Part shown: piece after piece, positions 34,514-45,672 of the stretch
How the letters are laid out: each line of letters begins with the position of its first letter
Numbering within the stretch: the stretch's first letter is position 1
Notes under the pieces: generated by a model
What the model was told of the DNA's origin: nothing
Seen by the model: only the letters and a program-made list of their open reading frames with translations
Database searches by the model: none
Translations under genes and position numbers: made by a program
Assembly: GCA_944990035.1 (NCBI GenBank)
Contig: CALYLX010000066.1
Coordinates: 868,001 to 932,000 of the forward strand
Length of the DNA stretch: 64,000 nt
From: Clitopilus passeckerianus
Lineage: Eukaryota > Basidiomycota > Agaricomycetes > Agaricales > Entolomataceae
Direction: 5' to 3'

Positions 34514-35065
34514 GCTGGAGTTGGGATATTATGATGTATGGGAGGAGAGAGCAAGAGCTGGAGGGATGACCCTCGAGTGAGGAAGGACTGAGTGCCGCGA
34601 CGGGGAGACGTAGACCGGCACTGGTTGGGATTAGGTGCGTTTCCTATCATTTTTCTTTCACTCGCGCGGTTTTGCTAATTTCGCTCTAGAGTACGGTACA
34701 AACACAATGGGACTACAGGTATCCACGCTTTGGTATACCAATATTAATCATAATCATAATGCGGATCCCCATTCGGTCATTTTTGCGATTTGGAATCTCG
34801 ACACGATTGAAGGTGCTGTTGATTCGTAGGACAGATGAAAGGCGGGGTATTGTGATGTATGGGAAGGGAAGGCGAGAGCAGGACAGACGTATCTTGAGTG
34901 AGGAAGGACGAAGTGCCGCGCCTTGAATGAAGAGGAAGGGGTAGAGCGGCACGGGTTGGGATGAGGTGCGTTTCCTATCCTCTCTCGCGCGGCCTTCTCA
35001 AGTACAAAATAATGGGACTACGGATATCGACACAATCTAGATCTCGAACTCGGTAAACCGATATG
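34355..35065 (+). repeat. QTRT2 3'-tail repeat, tandem copies 1 and 2
   Basis: From within the QTRT2 tail (GATGTGCCGCTTAAG at 34355) through about 34755 runs a unit that recurs: copy 2 at about 34810-35065 restarts at GAAGGTGCTGTTGATT and repeats GTATGGGA, GAGTGAGGAAGGAC, GTGCCGCG, GGTTGGGAT, AGGTGCGTTTCC and the CGCGCGG block in the same order. A third copy lies at 40.8-41.3 kb. Copy 2 lacks most of the coding tail. Confidence 0.7.
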
Positions 35066-35642
35066 CCGCTATACCAATGATGGGCGTCCGAGTTGGATTC
35101 GAAATGGAGCGGAGACAGAGGCACCAAGGGTGATGCATCATACCGGCGCTGGCCCCAAAAATGAGTGTGTGTGGCTTACGGGCCGAGAGGAGGGTTCGAA
35201 GCCCAAATTCAGGACGAACCGAATCAGGTTCGCCCCAGAAGAGAGATCGAGGACGACTCGTGGAGATACTCCAGAGACCGGGAAAAGGGGTTGGCCGGGG
35301 CGAGACCTCGAGGAAATTTGGATGGGAGGTGGATTGAAGGGGATTGTTTGGGTTCTGATATTCGAGGTGAGCCTGGGGATGACCAGCGATATAAGAGACG
35401 CAGCTAAAATCCATTCTCTCCAGCAACTTGAACTTCCAATTACAATCGGCCTCGAACCTGGAAAACAGAGATCTCGGTCATGCATCATGCTTGTCGAATG
35501 TGTGCCTCTTCCGGCTTCAAGGACCAGTCTCAAGGTTTCGTTGGGCTTGGGTGGTTTTTTGTCGCTTTCCCAAGTGTAATGCATCCTCGTCGCTCACTCG
35601 GGCTCGGAAAGACGCTTGTTACATTCCGTTTTGGTTCTTGTA

Positions 35643-36779
35643 CTACGCGAAATCATTGTATCTTCCGCACTGGGCATGCGAGGCAACATTCCCCGCGATG
35701 AACAGTTTGACCATCTCGAGGTACTCCTCAACCTTCTCCAAACCCTCTTTTCCGAAATTAGCCCCAATGTCCAGCTTGGCTTCTTCTGAAGCCTCCAAAA
35801 AATGTCGTTCTAAACCTCGTAGTCGTCCCTCTAGCTCCTTCATCCCATCCAGAATACTACATCCAGTCTTCTCCGAGAGATAAAGGACTGCATTGGAACA
35901 GATCATCTTGATGTTCGCGCGCTTCTTCTCTGGGACCTCCCTGAGTTCCTTTCGAAGAGAATAGATGTCGTTGGTGTAGGTGGCATGTTCAAGTACAATA
36001 TCTTCCACGGCCTTAATGCTTGGTGATTCAAGGATGTCTTGTGGAGGCGCGATGTTACACAACCATCGAGCAAAAGGAAACAGAACACTGATCACCAGAT
36101 TAAGATGAATAAATTGCCGGATGTGGACTCGAAACGTTACTTACAGCGCCCCGACCTCCCTTTGCCTCTCCGCCATGAATTCGTCCAAAGTGTCATAGTT
36201 CATTGGCTCCGACACCACTTTCATTGCTTCCTTGCTTTTCGCAAGAACATGTGCCATCCACCGGATAGTGGTTTTACTCAACTCTTGGAAGCGCTCTAGA
36301 TCGACTTGATCTCCAGCCAAGCGGCATCGCTCATGGATATCAAAGATGACCTCCTCGAAAGCATCGCCTTTAGTCGGTTGTGTGGTGCCCAAGGTAAGGG
36401 GAAATATGCGCATGACTTTCTGGCCCTACGAAATCACATTATGAACGTTGTGAATGAATACCGGCGGAGTAGTGTTTACCTCGTCGGTAGCCTGTTCCAT
36501 TAAATCGTCGATGAGGAAGTAAGAAGTGAACCAGACGCAGGCGGGTTTAATCAGGTCGTCCCTGGCAGACGGGTGCCATAACGGAATGAGAATTTCTAAA
36601 CCCATCCTTAGAAATTTCTCTTTGGCGGCTTCAGAAGGCCAGGGCCACCTCGTAGCGAAGTACTCTCGAATAAACGCCTCTACCTCTGCCCATTTGGGGT
36701 GACGCCCGTGTTGGAAGCTGCATACATAGGAAGGCTTCAAGGCGAGCAATTCTTCTTTGCTAAGTTGAGTGGAATCCAT
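35643..36779 (-). CDS. Sesquiterpene synthase (class I), intact copy
   Basis: Three exons on the minus strand. Exon 1 from MDSTQLSKEELLALKPSY carries FLIDDLMEQ, the acidic DDxxE metal motif; it splices to GQKVMRIFPLTLG. Exon 3 carries TYTNDIYSLRKE, the NSE motif NDxxSxxxE, and ends NVASHAQCGRYNDFA with the C-terminal Arg-Tyr pair. These are the two magnesium-diphosphate sites of class I terpene cyclases, so farnesyl diphosphate is the likely substrate. Length about 330 residues, normal for basidiomycete sesquiterpene synthases. Product cannot be predicted. No P450 or other tailoring gene is adjacent. A decayed paralogue lies at 60.7-63.2 kb. Confidence 0.85.
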
Positions 36780-36928
36780 ATCGGGTGTGAAGACGATGCG
36801 ATAGAAGTGACTTTGGCTGATGATCTAAATGGATAGAAGCATAAATACGCGCTGAACATTGGAAATGTCAATACTAGTCTGCAGTCCATCCGACAACGTA
36901 CTAGGACAGTTGCGTGACGTCGCGTACA

Positions 36929-37132
36929 CTACTTACTCCGTAATGAATTGGAAAGACTGAAATGCAGTCTGTATGTCAAACTATGTCTGAAATAGGATCT
37001 TCTACCCGTCTGATGATTTGTTTCCTTTTCGAAGTCTTCAAATCGAAGCTCGGTACAAATCACCTCGTCTCCCTCCAGCCTGCCAAGCCCACCCACATCT
37101 GTAGATGCGGTTAAAAACATACCATTTCTCAT
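36929..37132 (-). other. Short conserved frame upstream of terpene synthase 1
   Basis: Reads GGLGRLEGDEVICTELRFED and on to SLSNSLRSK. The same peptide (GDGVICTELRFEDFEKE, TGRR, YFRHS, SLSNSLRSK) sits at the same place upstream of the second terpene synthase at 63.3-63.5 kb. It could be an exon of a small gene or part of an older upstream gene. No family recognised. Confidence 0.4.
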
Positions 37133-37909
37133 TTGAAACCGGTGGCTGGGGCGGAATCGAGCGAGAGAAGAGTCAAAGACAGTGACAGGATTTGGTTAGT
37201 GCGACATAGGCAGTGACATGTCGGTCCGACGCCTGAGGAAGGGGTGATTAATATCAATTGGACTCCTGAATTGAACTCCTGCCTCAGGTGTGATTGTTTT
37301 CCTCCCACCGAATTTATGAATTAAATTTCCTTCCACTAAGTCTAGCTATGTTTCGGTGTTAAAGCCTTCGGGAACTTGAAAGAGGGCATGAGCATCGATG
37401 GTCAAATAGTATCGGCAACGCCGTTTGTACATATGCGGGCGCTCCGTTTGAGAGCTTTGAATATAGAGGCGGAGCAGAATCGGGACGATTCCGAAGGAAT
37501 TGGATGCGAATGTGGGATGAAGGTTATCGTTAGGGTTTTGACGATCGAGGTGAACTGCACTCGTCGGTAGGAGCGAAGTATTCGCCTTCCGCAGTTTCTA
37601 TTCTTTCGTATGCAGAACCAAGGCTCCGGTAGCTTTTCCCACTGGATTTTTTGACGCCTCCGTGCTGCTCAGTTGTTTATACCACTAATTCGTTTCATAT
37701 GGTTGTAATAGTTCATAAAAGAGAACTAATAGTTGTTAGCACTTTGACCTAGGGGCTCCCAGAGACCGTCAATGCACAGGCGCTACAGGATACGGCGATT
37801 CAGTGAAGCTTATTTTTCTTTATACTTGGCGGTTGAAGTTTAGTAAAACGCAAAATTTGATTAGAGAAGGTCGACAGGGAACAAGGGGTTCCGAATATCA
37901 ATGCAAAGC
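37133..37909. other. Intergenic, no gene seen
   Basis: About 780 bases with no supported gene, RNA or repeat. Confidence 0.35.
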
Positions 37910-39026
37910 TCAAGAACTAGACGATATCCTAGCGGCATATCCAGGACCCCCAAGGTTCTCTGTAGTGGACAGCGACGGCTGCCAGCCCATCTCAGGCGTA
38001 TGATGTTGGTACTGAACCTCTCCATTGAGGTCGACCGTGAAGAGGTCGATTCGACTCTTCACAGAGCTCACTGCCGTGACTCTTCCCCCAGCCTGAGTGG
38101 CCCAGGTTGACAACTTTTGTGCTCCTGAAGGAGGTTGCCAGCCTCGGTGATCGTACGCTATGTGATATGGCGTGCGGTTCGGGCCTGTAGGTAACAGTGA
38201 GCATGGATGAATGACTGCCGGTTGGTGGTTGAAATTTACCAATCAGGAATAAATCAATGCGTTCTGGCGCAGCAGATATCACCTCTGGAACTCCAATCCA
38301 GCGCTGTCCAGCCCCAATTTCCAACCATTCACCCCACTCATAACCATCCCAGAATGTGCGCTGCACTCGACCTCCCCCGAGAACAACAAAGAGATCAATG
38401 CGATCAGGCCCCCAGGACACGGCATTGGGCTGTGCAATAATCTTGGCGTTCAAATTCATCCCGACCTCCCAACCTGCCCACCCGCCACCTTTCGTCCAAA
38501 CTTTGTGACAAAGCTCGCCGTCGATCCGCCGAGCGAATACATCAAGGCGATCGGGGCCCCAAGCTACGAGTTTCGGAGGTTCGACAAAGTTCGGACCACC
38601 TCCCAAGCTCGTGCGCCCAGACCATGTTTTACCGTCGGTCGAAGTAATCTCGTAGAGTTCGTGATCAGTCCCAACGAGGACGACCTTTAGCCAGTTCGGG
38701 TACTGCACTGCTACAGATGGCCGTTCGAGGAAACTATCGCCAGAGTTCACAGGGTAGTGATGACCTGTTGAATCCCAACGACCGGATGGAACGTCGTATG
38801 AGAGCGTCCAAAAATGGCAAACCAGGTTAACACCGAAGACAAAGAGCGTGTTGGATCCCCAGGCGACAGCACAGGGTTCCGGAGAGCCTGGATCAGCGAC
38901 TGCACCTCCAACTGGAGTCCATTGGTCTTTGGATGGTTTCCATTGGGAGCCATCCCAATACTTGTGCACCACGGCGTTCGAGATCTGTCTGATGAGATCT
39001 ATACGACCGTTTCCTGAGGATGCCAT
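37910..39026 (-). CDS. Seven-bladed beta-propeller lectin-like protein E
   Basis: Two exons on the minus strand, intron about 38190-38250 after RIDLFLIG. Reads MASSGNGRIDLIRQISNAVV, then blades such as DRLDVFARRIDGELCHKVW, DRIDLFVVLGGGRVQRTFW and, after the intron, GPNRTPYHIAYDHRGWQPP and SRIDLFTVDLNGEVQYQHH, ending LGGPGYAARISSSS. About 350 residues, intact, no signal peptide. It groups by sequence with proteins H and I further right (similar start, blade loops and C-terminal GG-x-x-x-x-RI-x-S). Confidence 0.75.
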
Positions 39027-39144
39027 ATAGTGCTCGTGAGAGTGGGAAATGCGTAGAGAGTAAGTGCGAAGGAGAAGGAGAGGTATCTAGCATGGTGCTT
39101 CTTATGTGGTGGCAGAGATCAGATGACCAGCGAATCGGAGATGG

Positions 39145-40300
39145 AGGTGCATTCGTGAATCGGGGCTGCCCTGTGGGACTGTGCCGGTGATGGGCATACA
39201 TTCGACCTGTCAGGTTTTCGTGCCCTGAAAGCCGAGCTAGAGTGTTTCTTTGTTCAACCTCCACGATCCAAACGACGCATGGGTGAGCTTCCCATCTGAC
39301 ATCCCGGGGGATACGAACCGCCGGGCCCTGGGAATTCCAAGAGGTGTCGGAAGATGAATCTCGTGAGATTCACATATTTGTCTATAAGGGGAGGGTGCTG
39401 GAGGCGAACTGGCAAAGGCCTCAAGGGGTGAACTGGGATGTGAGGTGATAGTGACAAACACAAGCTGTCACGTCCAATTTTCGCTGGCCCAGAACTGCCA
39501 CCATCGCACCATCGTTATTGTCGATTCTCAATGGGGTCAATGATCTTGGTCTACCTATGGGCCACTACTTCTGTGCTGTATACTACGAAGGTACCACTAC
39601 GAATCACAGCACTCTTCAAGAACATGCGATAACTGACGAACCCGCGGTTCCTCCAAGTGATTCAACACTATCACCTGTGGGTGTCCATCCCTTTTGTGAA
39701 GTGCACGTTTTGTGGTACACCATCGCATCCGTTCCTACGTAGAAGATATCGATCCTGTCCTTCCCGGAGACCACAGCCAAGACCCGCTATCCAACCGCCT
39801 TCCCTCCTAGGTGCTACCATTTGTGGTGAACCCCACGATCTTGACCTACGGTAAAACGCGCAGCCGAGTCGATTTGTCAGTTTTTCGCTACCAACATTCT
39901 ATATGGGCAGGCATAACTCACCAATGACGAAGACGTCTATACGATTAGTACCCCAGGAGACAGCTTCAGGGATACCAACAGGATTCGCACTCGAACTGAT
40001 CTCATTCCATGACCTCCAAACCTTGCCATCCCATGCTTTATGCCGAACGGTCCCTCCTCTCGTGACCGCGCACAAATCCAGGCGGTCTGGGCCCCAAGTC
40101 ACAACCTTTGGCGTGTCCAGAAAGGGCCCATCGAGATCCTGGAATGGTCCTTGCGTCCCCCCCGACCACCCCATCCCCTCCGCCCACCATTTGCGATAGA
40201 TGCTCCCGTCCAATCCATGGCCGAATATATCCAACCTCCTAGGTCCCCAGGAAACGGCGGACGGCGTATCTCTGAAGTACCCACTGCCGACAGGGGTGAA
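39145..40300. repeat. 1.15-kb segmental duplicate, copy 1
   Basis: Nearly identical to 47200-48333 at an offset of 8033 bases over its right part (for example 39518-40160 against 47551-48193). It begins in the 5' flank of lectin E and covers the 3' two thirds of lectin pseudogene F. The C run at about 40150 is 7 bases here and 10 in the other copy. Confidence 0.8.
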
Positions 40301-40460
40301 TTCTTTCCAAGAGTTCGCCTCCCAGAATGAATGGTATACCTGCTGACGAGATGCGAGTCGTGCTGACTGCGTAAGAAATTGCGATCGCACTGTGTCGGTC
40401 TCGATGTAAATCGAGAGGATTCCGCTTGATTCGTAGTCGCAAGTCGCGAATCGATGAAAT
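39616..40460 (-). pseudogene. Beta-propeller lectin-like pseudogene F
   Basis: Blades 3-6 are readable (RRLDIFGHGLDGSIYRKWW, DRLDLCAVTRGGTVRHKAW, NRIDVFVIG). After a GT-AG intron (about 39851-39925) the second exon reads GQDRGVHHKW then TAG, HLGGKAVG then TAG, and DRIDIFYVGTDAMVYHKT. Blades 1 and 2 are missing: upstream of about 40350 the frame degenerates. The truncated N-terminus and two stops mark it as dead. Pseudogene G carries the same two stops. Confidence 0.7.
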
Positions 40461-40736
40461 CCGCACCGGCCGCTACCGCTGCTTGCTATGCTCGAGTTTA
40501 AAGGGGGAAAGGGTATCTATTCATCGGAAATACTCTAGGAACATGTTTTCTAGTAGATTACCTATCGCTAAGTGAAATCCGGCACGTTGTAAGAATGTTT
40601 GAGCGTCGGAAACTATCGGAAAATAATGTATACTATGAAAAACACGAGATGCGCACATTTACTGTGCGATCCGAATCACGAAGATCAAGGGAAAACTGAC
40701 CATTTACATGGTCAGAGCGCAGCAATGCGCGTCACT

Positions 40737-41275
40737 GCGTATCGGGTGCGAGTGCGAGCACATGCAGTGACTTCAGAGTGAGCTCCAAAAGGAGGTGGTG
40801 GATAATGGCACGGGGACTGGGATGGGGGATGTAGATGTGCCACTTAAGACGTCGGGGACTGGGGAGATTGTGGAGGGTGTTGAGGAGGCGTTAGAGGACG
40901 GTGCTAGGAAAAGGGGAGGAGGAGAGGGCATACAGAGACGGGGAACTGAGATTGGGAAGGGTGAGAGGGTGAGAGGGGAAGGTGCTGTTGATTTTTAGGA
41001 TGGAGTCGGATGTAAAGGGGGGAGGGAGAGGGAGAAGAGTAGGAGGGACGAGCTTCGAATGAGGAAGAACTTGAGTGGGGTGCCGCGCTTTGAATGAAGG
41101 TAGGGCGGCACTGTTTGGGATTAGGTGCATTTATTACTCGATTTCCTTTCTTCACTCCTATGTCTTACTGATTCTTTTTGTTATGGAAGATCTACTCTAG
41201 GGAGTAGGAAGTACAAACACAAAGGGACTACAGTTATCGACCAAAGTTTCGGTATACCAATTCTTAATCATAATG
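40737..41275 (+). repeat. Mosaic: lectin-gene scrap joined to QTRT2-tail copy 3
   Basis: Bases 40737-40771 match, almost exactly, a coding stretch of lectin pseudogene G (48340-48374). From 40831 the sequence follows the QTRT2 3' tail (DVDVPLKTSGTGEIVEGV in the same order, then GTEIGKGERVRGEGAVDF and its stop at 40996-40998) and the downstream non-coding unit to about 41275. No upstream QTRT2 domain is present, so the 67-residue frame at 40795-40998 is a duplicate fragment, not a gene. Confidence 0.7.
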
Positions 41276-42951
41276 GGCAGTGTTTCGGGATCGACTCGTG
41301 AGGGCAAGAGAAAGAGGGTGTGTGAAGTGCGAGATAGCTGCGAGGTAGGTGTGAGTGCTGATGAGGCCTTGGGAGTTTGACTCGTAACGGGGTTATGTCT
41401 GGAATTGGTCTGGTCGGGGTGAGATGCGTTCCGGAGCTGTAGTACGAGCCAAGTCGAGCTCTAGGCGGGGGGGGCGGATTTGGGAGGATACGATGACAGA
41501 ACATCAAGGTATGTTTGGCGACACGAACTCGAGGCGGATAGGGCGGGGAGATGCAGGTACAGATGGCGGTTTGTGGTTCTTCTGATTCTTCTGATTCTGG
41601 TGGACGTCGACATGACGAGGCGGTGGTCAAGGTGAAACAGTGAAACTTGAAGTTGGGCAGGTATTTTGAGATTCAGGCTGGTGCTATACTCCATGGCGAC
41701 CAGTAAGGGAGGCACCAGCTAGGTGTTGAGATTAGGTGTGTTTTCTTCGCGTTGATTCACGCTCAATGGAAGACTACTACGGAGATCTATCGATCAGGAC
41801 GTACAAAAGACACAAGTTGGCAAGGAAAGAGACTACACATGTCGGTACCGACACATCAGTCTCGGATATGGAACTCGAACTCAGTACACCGATGTACAGT
41901 AAATCGCATCGAACATGTCGCACCGAGCGACAATGTCGGGGTGCGTGTTGTGGACAGAGGAGTTGTGAAGTATGTGTACGGTGTGGTGTGGGTCATGAGG
42001 GTTGTGGTCGTTGGAGGGGTTTTGAGGCTTGACTCTGAGGGACCGACGGTTCGGTATGAGGGCGCAGGAACTAGGAGGGCTCGGCAGGGTGGAAGGGCTG
42101 ACATGAGATTGGCCCGGTTTGGGAGGGATTGAGGGTTGAGGATGTGATCTGGCGCGGTGAGGAGCAGACTTCGGTTCGAGATCATGAGTGAATAATGAGG
42201 TCTTGGTGAGGTCTAGAGGGTAAGGTGAATAGAGGAAGGGAAGGAAATAAAGGGAGTAGGTTGCGTTTGGAGTTGAGGTGTGCCTTCAGGTAACTGGACA
42301 AAGGAGAAACGCTGAAGGTTAGAAGGAAAAGGTTGGAAGGGAGAGTTTGACCGATTTTAATACTCAGAGAATGGTGTGTTTACTAGCAGGCGGGCGGTAT
42401 TGCCGTACATGCATCCGGTTATCTTTGTGGATCTATCGAGGGAGGGTATCTTCCTACCACGAGGTGGGACTTTCTAAACACGCAGCGGCAGGACACAGGA
42501 TCGACACCGATGTACGTCCTATGCGGTGTTTTAACGCCTCCCGGACGATTTGCGTATCCTAAACTGTCACGAACCGTGCATCTTACCTAACAGAGGGATT
42601 AGCTCTGACCCTTGCTTGTACTGGAGATGTCACGAACAACCACCGGAATTATCGCCCTTTGCGAGTGCCGTGATGTTTGAGTGTGTTCGTGGATTGACGA
42701 AGTACCAGCTCTTGACTAAGAAGCACCAACATTCATGCCAGGAAGATGCAACATCGAGGAAGGGGTATCCACGAGCACAAGATGGAGACTTGTCTTTGCT
42801 ATAGGACAGTATATACGTGGAAAGAGGCATATATTATATATGTACCCTACTCATGTTTGAGAAGTCATGTCAAGGAGACGAGTGACTATTCAGACCATAG
42901 CCCCTTGCACTCTTCCTAAAAATAGAAGATTAGCGAGCACAAATACGATTT
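41276..42951. other. Long gene-poor stretch
   Basis: No frame here shows a recognisable domain or a paralogue. A 120-residue minus-strand frame at 41268-41630 is Pro/Ser-rich low complexity. The block CTCGAACTC-x-GTA-x-ACCGAT near 41875 echoes 35040-35060, so further decayed copies of the QTRT2 flank may be present. Confidence 0.35.
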
Positions 42952-44795
42952 TCATATGAACCCGACCTTGACCATGTCCTCCAACTCTTGCAGGGTCGGG
43001 TCATCGTTGGTCCAAGCGTGATTTATGCTATCCTGGTCCCCCAATGACCGATGCACCTCAAGAGGATCTACTCGTACGACCTGCCACACGTTTGAACCAT
43101 CAACTTAGCGTGATTTTGGAAATACTTACGAACGAATCGAGCGCTTGAGCCAACTTGACTTTTTTGGTGTTGGCTACTTCTTCGGTGACCCCTAACTCGG
43201 CCAGTGCCTGGCAATGTTCCAGGTATTTGATCACCTCTTGCTGAAGTTCGTTCCCTTTTGACAGAGCCATCGTCAACCATTTCGTCACAAATCGAGCGAA
43301 GGAAAGGTCGCGAATCGCCCTGTTGTTGATGAGTAAGAGTAGGATGCCTGATGGGATGCCTCACTTTCGATACTCTGAAGCGTCCATGTGATCCGCTATT
43401 GCCTTTCCCCAAAGCCAGTCACCGCTTACGCGGTCGCAAAGACCATTCCAGAAGGTAAGTGCATCGCCCAAGGGCTTACTAACCTCGGATAATTTCCCGG
43501 CAGCATACTTCATTAGGTATGATTGAGGACCCAATAACGGCGTCTTTTTGAGCATGGTATGCACAAAATCTGACCAGAAAGAAAGACGGTCAGAAGAAGT
43601 GCTCGCCAATGTGAATCGTAACTTACCATTTTGGTCGACAGTAGAGATACTAGCCACGCAAAAAGATGATGATAGTTGTAGGAGCGTCGCAATTTTCGTG
43701 AAAACGCCTATAATAAAGGGATGCGTTAATGTGATTTCTTCTTCAGGCAGGATTCATGCCTTCGGAGGTCGCTGGGGAAAGGCGGAGAAGGGTCCCAAGC
43801 TTGAGTGAAGTCGAAATAAGGCGAGAATCCAGGTCATTCCCACCCATGGGAGTAAGACCCTCAACTTCCGAGGCTATTTCCTTTCGAGCCTGATCACTTA
43901 GGGTTTTTAAGCCGAGTTCGTATATCGTATTATTCAACTGTAACGTCTTGCTGACAAGAGGTTTGAGCTCTTTAACCAAGAAGTCCACATTTGAGGCCAG
44001 TTCTGAGATGCGAGCGGCTCGATTGGGGTTATCTGAAACTGGATCAGTACAGTTACTGCAGTAGATGATAGCGGAGCCTTCTGACGCACCCGGATAGGAC
44101 CCTTGCGATAGATCGATCAAGGGCTTTAGAAAATTAGGGCCCACTAGCACAGGAACGAAGTGCGACTGCATATTTGAGGTTGAAGCTCGAAGCCAATGAA
44201 AACCTCTCCTCATAAAATAGTCAGAGGGCTTCCTCTGATTGGTAAGTCCAGGTACCTGGCTAGGCACAAGAAGACTCAGTGTCTTTCGTCTTTGCCTCGG
44301 TAATTTTTCAACGCCGTTCACGCCGTTCAAGACAGACTATGTAGGTAGTTGATCCACGACATGGGAGATAAGGCGCATTAAGGCACTTAATTGACAGAGT
44401 GAGATGTGTCTAAGCGGTACCAGTATCACTGAGAGAACAGGAGCTGGAGTTACTGGTATCAACACTCTAAATACTTGTTTTGACCTCGAATGAGGCCGTG
44501 AATCCCACTCGTGCAGAGTAGGCTTGCCTTGCAAGCTACAAAGTAACCTGTAGTAGTCACAATCCAGATCAATCGGTGCCATGGTCCTTGATTGAACCAT
44601 ACGCACAGTAACGCACTGGACCGATGGTTTCGTGTGGGAGACAGCACTGTTTTTTGTGATGTGGAACCATAGCTCCCCCTTGCCCTCGCCGCAATAGATG
44701 TCAAGAATTACTACGCATCCGACATAGCCGCAAAACCTGCCACGAACAGCATCTGGATGCAACGTTCCGTCTAATAAACCGAGGTCCTGTGACAC
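42952..44795 (-). CDS. Unknown multi-exon gene
   Basis: Minus-strand exons: 44795-44337 (MSQDLGLLDGTLHPDAVRGR and on), 44330-43743, about 43730-43640 (VFTKIATLLQLSSSF), 43640-43361, 43330-43130 and a last exon ending KVGFI at 42952. The two first pieces are in one frame separated by a single TAG at 44337-44339, which may be spliced out or may be a disabling stop. The 43.7-44.3 kb exon is helical (ISELASNVDFLVKELKPLV); the later exons also look helical (KGNELQQEVIKYLEHC). No family recognised, no membrane helix. Exon borders are approximate and the whole gene could be two genes or a pseudogene. Confidence 0.4.
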
Positions 44796-45672
44796 TTAGA
44801 CATCCCAGGGAGGTCAATTATAATTCAAGTGAACGGAACACTTTTGTCGGCTTAATGTGAAAAGGTCAGAATTAGGGATTTTGCACGAAACAGGACCAAG
44901 CGCTGACTTGAGTCCAAAATAGGGTAAAGTACAGAATGAGATTTGGGCGAAAAACCCTGGATAAATTCTCCTGATTTGGGCCATTTCTGCCAAATTTCTG
45001 GATACGACATGCTGGCCAATAAGCTAGGACCCTATAGCTAGTGGTAGCGGTGATGGCGGGGAGAACAGCTCCCCACCTTAACCACCTAGTAACATAGACG
45101 CTTTAGAACCGGTCCTGGTTGAAACAAGTGAGTGAACGTCAGCGGCTTAGCGCCACCAACGTGATGGAACAAATAATAGTGACCAAACCACATGTTTTCA
45201 CAAAGTGCTTATCGTTCTGAAAGCAACTGTTACAATCTTGTGGTGCCACACTAGTTCCACGATTCAATGTGAGTAAAATGATTGGCATGTCATCGGAACA
45301 ATCCAGGAACGGATCAATATGGTATCGGCACTTTGTAGCCGCAGCTACAGCTACAAGTACAACATTCATCGTAGCATCCGCTACATATGCTATTCATTTT
45401 GCACATGTGCGTAGGACCTCGTAAGTCGGCGACTCTGTAACGCCGCTGAGGGCGTGCCTAAATTCAGGTCGAATCTTTGATACGAGGAAGGGACAATTGT
45501 TTTGCCAGGTGACTTGAAGCCATCGCGGTGGCAAATGGATTGCACTTCAGCCGTCGAAATGGAATTTCCCGCTGAGATATAAGAACTTCCAGCAAAATAT
45601 CGAGAGACAACCAACTCGTCCTACTCCCCTCCCTTCCATCTGTGCGCCCTGTGTACAAGTTTTACAACTGAA
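44796..45672. other. Intergenic, no gene seen
   Basis: About 880 bases between divergent unknown genes; no supported gene, RNA or repeat. Confidence 0.35.

Noticed and set aside
39518..39742. Plus-strand frame of 74 codons, repeated almost unchanged at 47551-47775
   Set aside because: Antisense to the last exon of lectin pseudogenes F and G; it is conserved only because the DNA was recently duplicated.
40795..40998. 67-codon frame that looks like a small charged protein
   Set aside because: It is a copied fragment of the QTRT2 C-terminal tail without the enzyme domain.
41268..41630. 120-codon minus-strand frame
   Set aside because: Pro/Ser-rich low complexity, no paralogue, no splice context; not supported as a gene.
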